A stretch of 64,000 nucleotides of DNA from Acidovorax sp. NB1 (GTDB taxonomy: Bacteria > Pseudomonadota > Gammaproteobacteria > Burkholderiales > Burkholderiaceae_C), in the NCBI RefSeq assembly GCF_005405905.1, contig NZ_BJHU01000025.1, forward strand, positions 186,001 through 250,000, read 5' to 3'. The position numbers and the translations under genes were made by a program. Shown here piece after piece: positions 60,836 through 64,000 of this stretch (its first letter is position 1; each line of letters starts with the position of its first letter). The notes below the pieces were generated by a model that searched no databases, had not been told where the DNA came from, and worked only from the letters and a program-made list of their open reading frames with translations.

Positions 60836-61987
60836 ATGCAACGCCGTCAGTTCACCCAATCCCTCGTGGCCGCCAGCACCGGCCTGCTGCTTGCCACCTC
60901 GTCGCGCGCCGTGGGCGTGCAAGACCCCATGGACGCCAAGAGCGTGACGATTGGCTGCTCGCTGGGCACCAGCGGTGCGCTGGCCAGCCTGGGCAAGGAA
61001 CTCAAGCAGGGACTGGACGCAGGCATTGCGCAGGCCAATACCAAGGGCATCCACGGCCGCGAGATCAAGCTGCTGGCCCTGGACGACGGCTACGACGCCG
61101 CGCGTTCCGAAGACAACGTGCGCAAGCTGATTGCCGACGCCAACGTGGTGTCGCTGATCTCCTGCATGGGCACGGCCAACAACCAGCGCATCCTGCCGCT
61201 GGTGGACGAGGCGCAGATCCCCTACGTGGCACCCCAGAGCGGCGCCACGTCGCTGCGCAAGGCCGAGTACCGCTCGGTGTTCCACGTGCGCGCGAGCTAC
61301 ACCGACGAAGCCCAGCGCCTGGCGCAAAAGCTGGTGTCCATGGGCATCACCGAGCTGGCCGTCGTGTACCAGGACACCGCCTTTGGCCGCGAGTTTCTGG
61401 CCGATGTGAGCAAGGCCCTGGCCGCTGCCAAGCAGCCCGCGCCCAAGGCCTTCAAGCTCGACGCCCAGGGCGCCCAGGTGGCCGATGTGGTGGGCAAGGC
61501 CGTGGCCGCCAAGCCCAATGCGGTGCTGCTGGGCACGGCGGGCGACATCACCGCCACGCTGGTCAATGAATTCAAGAAAGTCTCGCCCAGCACGCCGCTG
61601 GCCGCCACCAGCGTGGCGCTGTCGGGCGACAACCTGCGCCAGCTGGGCGGCAAGGCCTCGGGCATTGCGCTGTCGATGGTGCTGCCCGACGCGGCCCGCA
61701 CCAGCTTTGCCGTGGTGCGCGACTACCAGAAGGCCATGCGCGCACTGGGCTACCAGGAGTTTTCGGCCCGCAGCTTTGAAGGCTACGTGAACGCCCGCGT
61801 GCTGGCCGAAGGCCTGGAGCGCGCCGGCCGCGACCTGACCCGCGCCAAGCTGCGCAATGCGCTCGCAGGCATTCGCAGCAATGACCTGGGCGGCCTGTCC
61901 ATCGACTACGCAGGCGGCGCGCCCTATGTGGGATCGCGTTTTCTGGACCTGGGCGTGATGGGCGCCAACGGCCGCTTTATCGGCTAA
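60836..61987 (+). CDS. Branched-chain amino-acid-type periplasmic binding protein (LivK-like), paralogue 1
   Basis: 383 residues. Signal peptide MQRRQFTQSLVAASTGLLLATSSRA, then the type 1 periplasmic binding fold of LivK/Leu-binding proteins (VTIGCSLGTSGALASLGKELKQGLDAGIAQAN, ...ISCMGTANNQRILPLVDEAQIPYVAPQSGATSLR, ...DTAFGREF). No LivHMGF genes are adjacent, so the cognate ABC permease must be elsewhere. It converges with a similar gene. The ATG at 60836 starts the signal peptide; longer in-frame starts overlap the CoA-transferase. Confidence 0.93.
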   Translation: MQRRQFTQSLVAASTGLLLATSSRAVGVQDPMDAKSVTIGCSLGTSGALASLGKELKQGLDAGIAQANTKGIHGREIKLLALDDGYDAARSEDNVRKLIADANVVSLISCMGTANNQRILPLVDEAQIPYVAPQSGATSLRKAEYRSVFHVRASYTDEAQRLAQKLVSMGITELAVVYQDTAFGREFLADVSKALAAAKQPAPKAFKLDAQGAQVADVVGKAVAAKPNAVLLGTAGDITATLVNEFKKVSPSTPLAATSVALSGDNLRQLGGKASGIALSMVLPDAARTSFAVVRDYQKAMRALGYQEFSARSFEGYVNARVLAEGLERAGRDLTRAKLRNALAGIRSNDLGGLSIDYAGGAPYVGSRFLDLGVMGANGRFIG

Positions 61988-62069
61988 GCGGCCGAGCCGC
62001 TGAGCAACCTGGGCGGGGCCACCCGCCGCAGTTGCTGCGCCCGGCGCCGGGCGCGGCCGGGCTGTGGAA

Positions 62070-63224
62070 TCAGCCCAGGAAACGGCCCGCGCCGTTGAGC
62101 ACCCCGAGGTCGATGAAGCGCGAGCCCACATAGGGCGACTGGCCGCTGTAATCGACCACAAAACCGCCCATGTCCCAGTTGCGGATGCCTGCGAGCGCAT
62201 TGCGCAGCTTGGTGCGGCTGGGGTCCGAGCCCGCACGTTCCAGGCCTTCGGCCAGCACGCGCATGTTGACGTAGGCCTCCAGGCTGCCCAGCGTGAAGTC
62301 TTGCTGCCCCTTGGCCCGCATGGCGGCCTGGTAGTCGCGCACCAGCTGGGTCTTGGCGCGGTTGGGGTCGGGCATGACCATGGTCACGGCAATGCCGCTG
62401 CCTGCATCGCCCAGCTGCTTGAGGCCGTCGCTGGTCAGCGTCACGCTCACACCGGCCATCAGCACGCCCGGCACGGTTTTCTTGATGCCACGCACCAGCT
62501 CCACCGAGGCCGCACCCGCCGTGGCCAGCAGCACGGCGGCGGGGCGGGCCTCGGCCACCTTGGCCAGCACATCGGCCAGGTTCTTTCCGTCGGTGGCCAG
62601 TGCGGCCTGGACGGAGGGCTTGATGTTCTGCTCGGCCAGCGAGCGCGTGGCGTCGTCCAGCATCTCGCGGCCGTAGCCATTGTCCAGATACACCACGCCG
62701 ATGCCCTTGAGCCCCATGCCCGCCAGGCGCTGCACCAGGCGGCGCACTTCGTCGGTGTAGCTGGCGCGCACATGGAACACGTTGCGCCCGCCCTTGCGCA
62801 GCGACGACGCACCCGTGAGCGGCGCCACGTAAGGGACGCCCGCCTCTTCGATCAGCGGCAGGATGGCCGTGTTGTTGGGTGTGCCCACGCACGACAGCAG
62901 CGCAAAGGCGCTGCCCTGGCCAATCATCTGCTTGATGTTGTCGGTGGTGCGCTGGGGCACATAGCCGTCGTCCACCATGTTGAACTGCAGCGTGCGGCCA
63001 TGCACGCCGCCCCGGCTGTTGATGTGCGCGAGCGCCGCTTCGGCACCCTGCTTGATGTCCTGCCCAAAGCCCGCCAGGGGGCCGCTGAGCGCGGCCGAGC
63101 AGCCGATGGTCAGCGTCTTGCCGGTGATGCCGCCCTCTTGTGCCCATGCGTTGCGCATGAAGACGGGGGCAGCCAGGACGGCCGTGGTGTGGGAGGCAAG
63201 GGTGACAAACTGGCGACGCTGCAT
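62070..63224 (-). CDS. Branched-chain amino-acid-type periplasmic binding protein (LivK-like), paralogue 2
   Basis: 384 residues with the same start (MQRRQF) and the same layout as the gene at 60836: signal peptide ending RNAWAQ, then LTIGCSAALSGPLAGFGQDIKQGAEAALAHIN, LSCVGTPNNTAILPLIEEAGVPYVAPLTGASSLR and YGREMLDDATRS. Both end in DLGV followed by GRF(I/L)G. The genes face each other with 82 bp between stops, so one is probably an inverted duplicate that has diverged in substrate. It diverges from the thioesterase gene. Confidence 0.92.
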   Translation of the reverse strand: MQRRQFVTLASHTTAVLAAPVFMRNAWAQEGGITGKTLTIGCSAALSGPLAGFGQDIKQGAEAALAHINSRGGVHGRTLQFNMVDDGYVPQRTTDNIKQMIGQGSAFALLSCVGTPNNTAILPLIEEAGVPYVAPLTGASSLRKGGRNVFHVRASYTDEVRRLVQRLAGMGLKGIGVVYLDNGYGREMLDDATRSLAEQNIKPSVQAALATDGKNLADVLAKVAEARPAAVLLATAGAASVELVRGIKKTVPGVLMAGVSVTLTSDGLKQLGDAGSGIAVTMVMPDPNRAKTQLVRDYQAAMRAKGQQDFTLGSLEAYVNMRVLAEGLERAGSDPSRTKLRNALAGIRNWDMGGFVVDYSGQSPYVGSRFIDLGVLNGAGRFLG

Positions 63225-63399
63225 GATAGGAAACCGACTCCGGGAAAAAGCACAATGCACAACCCGGGCATGCCAGTGAGACACTCACTGCATGCTGACC
63301 CGGCAAGCCGCCGACCCCCGGGGGAACCCGGCATTCTATGGAGCCCGCATGCGGCGCAGTAGTGTGCCGACTCTACCCCGCCCCCTTTTCGAGACCACC

Positions 63400-63822
63400 A
63401 TGCCCATCTGGAAGAAACCCATCGATCTGGCCCTGCTGAAGGCCGCCAACCGCAACACCGCCGTAGAGCACCTGGGCATCGAATTTGTCGAGGTGGGTGA
63501 CGACTTTCTGCGCGCCCGGGTGCCGGTGGACCACCGCACCATCCAGCCTTTTGGCCTGCTGCACGGCGGCGTCAGCGTGGTGCTGGCCGAGTCCATGGGC
63601 TCCACCGGCGCCTACTACGCCCTGCCCGAGGGCTACCGCGCCGTGGGCCTGGACATCAACGCCAACCACCTGCGCTCTGCCACCAGCGGCTGGGTGACCG
63701 GCACAGCCAAGCCGGTGCACATCGGCCGCACCACGCATGTGTGGCACATCGATCTGCACAACGAAGCGGGTGAGCTGACCTGCGTGTCGCGGCTGACGAT
63801 GGCGATCCTCGCACCCCGGTAG
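63400..63822 (+). CDS. Hotdog-fold acyl-CoA thioesterase, PaaI-like
   Basis: 140 residues. The family run FGLLHGGVSVVLAESMGSTGAYY contains the catalytic region of type II (4HBT/PaaI, EntH, MenI) thioesterases, followed by AVGLDINANHLRSATSGWVTGTAKPVHIGRTTHVWHIDL. They hydrolyse acyl-CoAs, often to clear misprimed or stalled intermediates. The ATG at 63400 gives the usual length; an upstream in-frame ATG at 63292 adds 36 residues with no family match. Confidence 0.9.
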   Translation: MPIWKKPIDLALLKAANRNTAVEHLGIEFVEVGDDFLRARVPVDHRTIQPFGLLHGGVSVVLAESMGSTGAYYALPEGYRAVGLDINANHLRSATSGWVTGTAKPVHIGRTTHVWHIDLHNEAGELTCVSRLTMAILAPR

Positions 63823-63826
63823 AGGA

Positions 63827-63947
63827 CTTCCCCCTGAGCGGCTGCGCCGCTTCCCCCTTCTCTCTACGCGCTGCGCGCTCCGGGAAGGGGGACACCGCCA
63901 GCGCTGCGGGGCGGCCCTTGCGCGGCGGTCCTGGCCTGGTGCGCGCC
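63827..63947. repeat. Comamonadaceae-type intergenic palindromic repeat
   Basis: GGACTTCCCCCTGAGCGGCT to about 63947, with GCGGCTGCGCCGC, TTCCCCCTTC...GGGAAGGGGGA and GGGGCGGCCCTTGCGCGGCG. It is a structured repeat that I recall as common between genes in Acidovorax-like genomes. Confidence 0.7.
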
Positions 63948-63972
63948 GGTTTCAAACTGGTTAGCGGAAATC

Positions 63973-64000
63973 CGAGTGAAATTGGCCGTTACCGCTTGAC
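63973..64000 (-). repeat. Partial TTGATAGCT-family repeat at the window edge (copy 12)
   Basis: GTGAAATTGGCCGTTACCGC matches the distal arm (GGTAACGGCCA on the minus strand) of copy 5. The rest lies outside the window. Confidence 0.5.

Noticed and set aside
1..64000. tRNA, rRNA or prophage genes
   Set aside because: None were recognised by sequence pattern; no integrase, tail or capsid-like genes appear, and the Rhs area alone has accessory character.

Overview
The window is high-GC chromosomal DNA of the kind found in Acidovorax and related Comamonadaceae (Betaproteobacteria, Burkholderiales). The assignment rests on gene content: a quinol-type NO reductase with NorR, GTP-dependent PEP carboxykinase, tripartite-tricarboxylate (Bug/TctC) binding proteins, a UbiM-like hydroxylase, many LysR and TetR regulators, and short intergenic repeats that I associate with this family. 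It was read by eye; no database search was run, so family names come from motifs.

Layout. 1-5.0 kb: an anaerobic/nitric-oxide block. It has the N-terminus of the anaerobic ribonucleotide reductase NrdD behind two NrdR boxes, a hemerythrin protein and norB on the minus strand, and norR diverging from norB. A sigma-54 promoter and three NorR enhancer sites lie between norB and norR. 5-14.5 kb: housekeeping genes (ilvA, queC, pckG, a universal stress protein) plus small membrane proteins, a LysR regulator, a phosphoesterase and a fasciclin lipoprotein next to a TetR gene. 14.6-25.3 kb: argP/dadA divergent pair, a haem-type membrane protein, a TetR/FMN-reductase operon, a YdcF protein, a hydrolase, a flavin reductase/MOSC pair, the minCDE operon and an EamA exporter. 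25.4-37 kb: a HIT-like gene split by a 273-bp palindromic element, an MFS transporter, LysR genes, PhzF, a phosphatidylserine-synthase-like enzyme, an acyl-CoA synthetase with a TctC receptor, and acetoacetyl-CoA synthetase. 37-46.3 kb: a beta-helix lipoprotein, a self-regulated TetR/hydrolase unit with two visible operators, a BCCT transporter, a UbiM-like hydroxylase and a methyltransferase.

46.5-56.8 kb is the accessory highlight. A secreted 1606-residue Rhs protein with its toxin-like tip and overlapping immunity-type gene is followed by at least three displaced copies of the Rhs C-terminal core. Two of these carry a new tip and a new small downstream gene; another is broken by an insertion. 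Each displaced core starts at the same short repeat, which is read in frame as a conserved peptide, and all share one 192-bp in-frame deletion. This looks like a repeat-bounded cassette store for Rhs tips.

56.8-64 kb: a zinc-ribbon protein, a uracil permease, a CoA-transferase and two convergent paralogous branched-chain-amino-acid-type binding proteins, with a repeated 12-bp palindrome and leader hairpins before two of these genes, then a hotdog thioesterase and repeats.

A second theme is the short AT-rich repeat (about 55-65 bp, core TTGATAGCT). At least eleven copies are spread through the window. Two sit in frame inside enzyme genes (dadA and acetoacetyl-CoA synthetase), and one supplies the last codons and stop of the latter gene.
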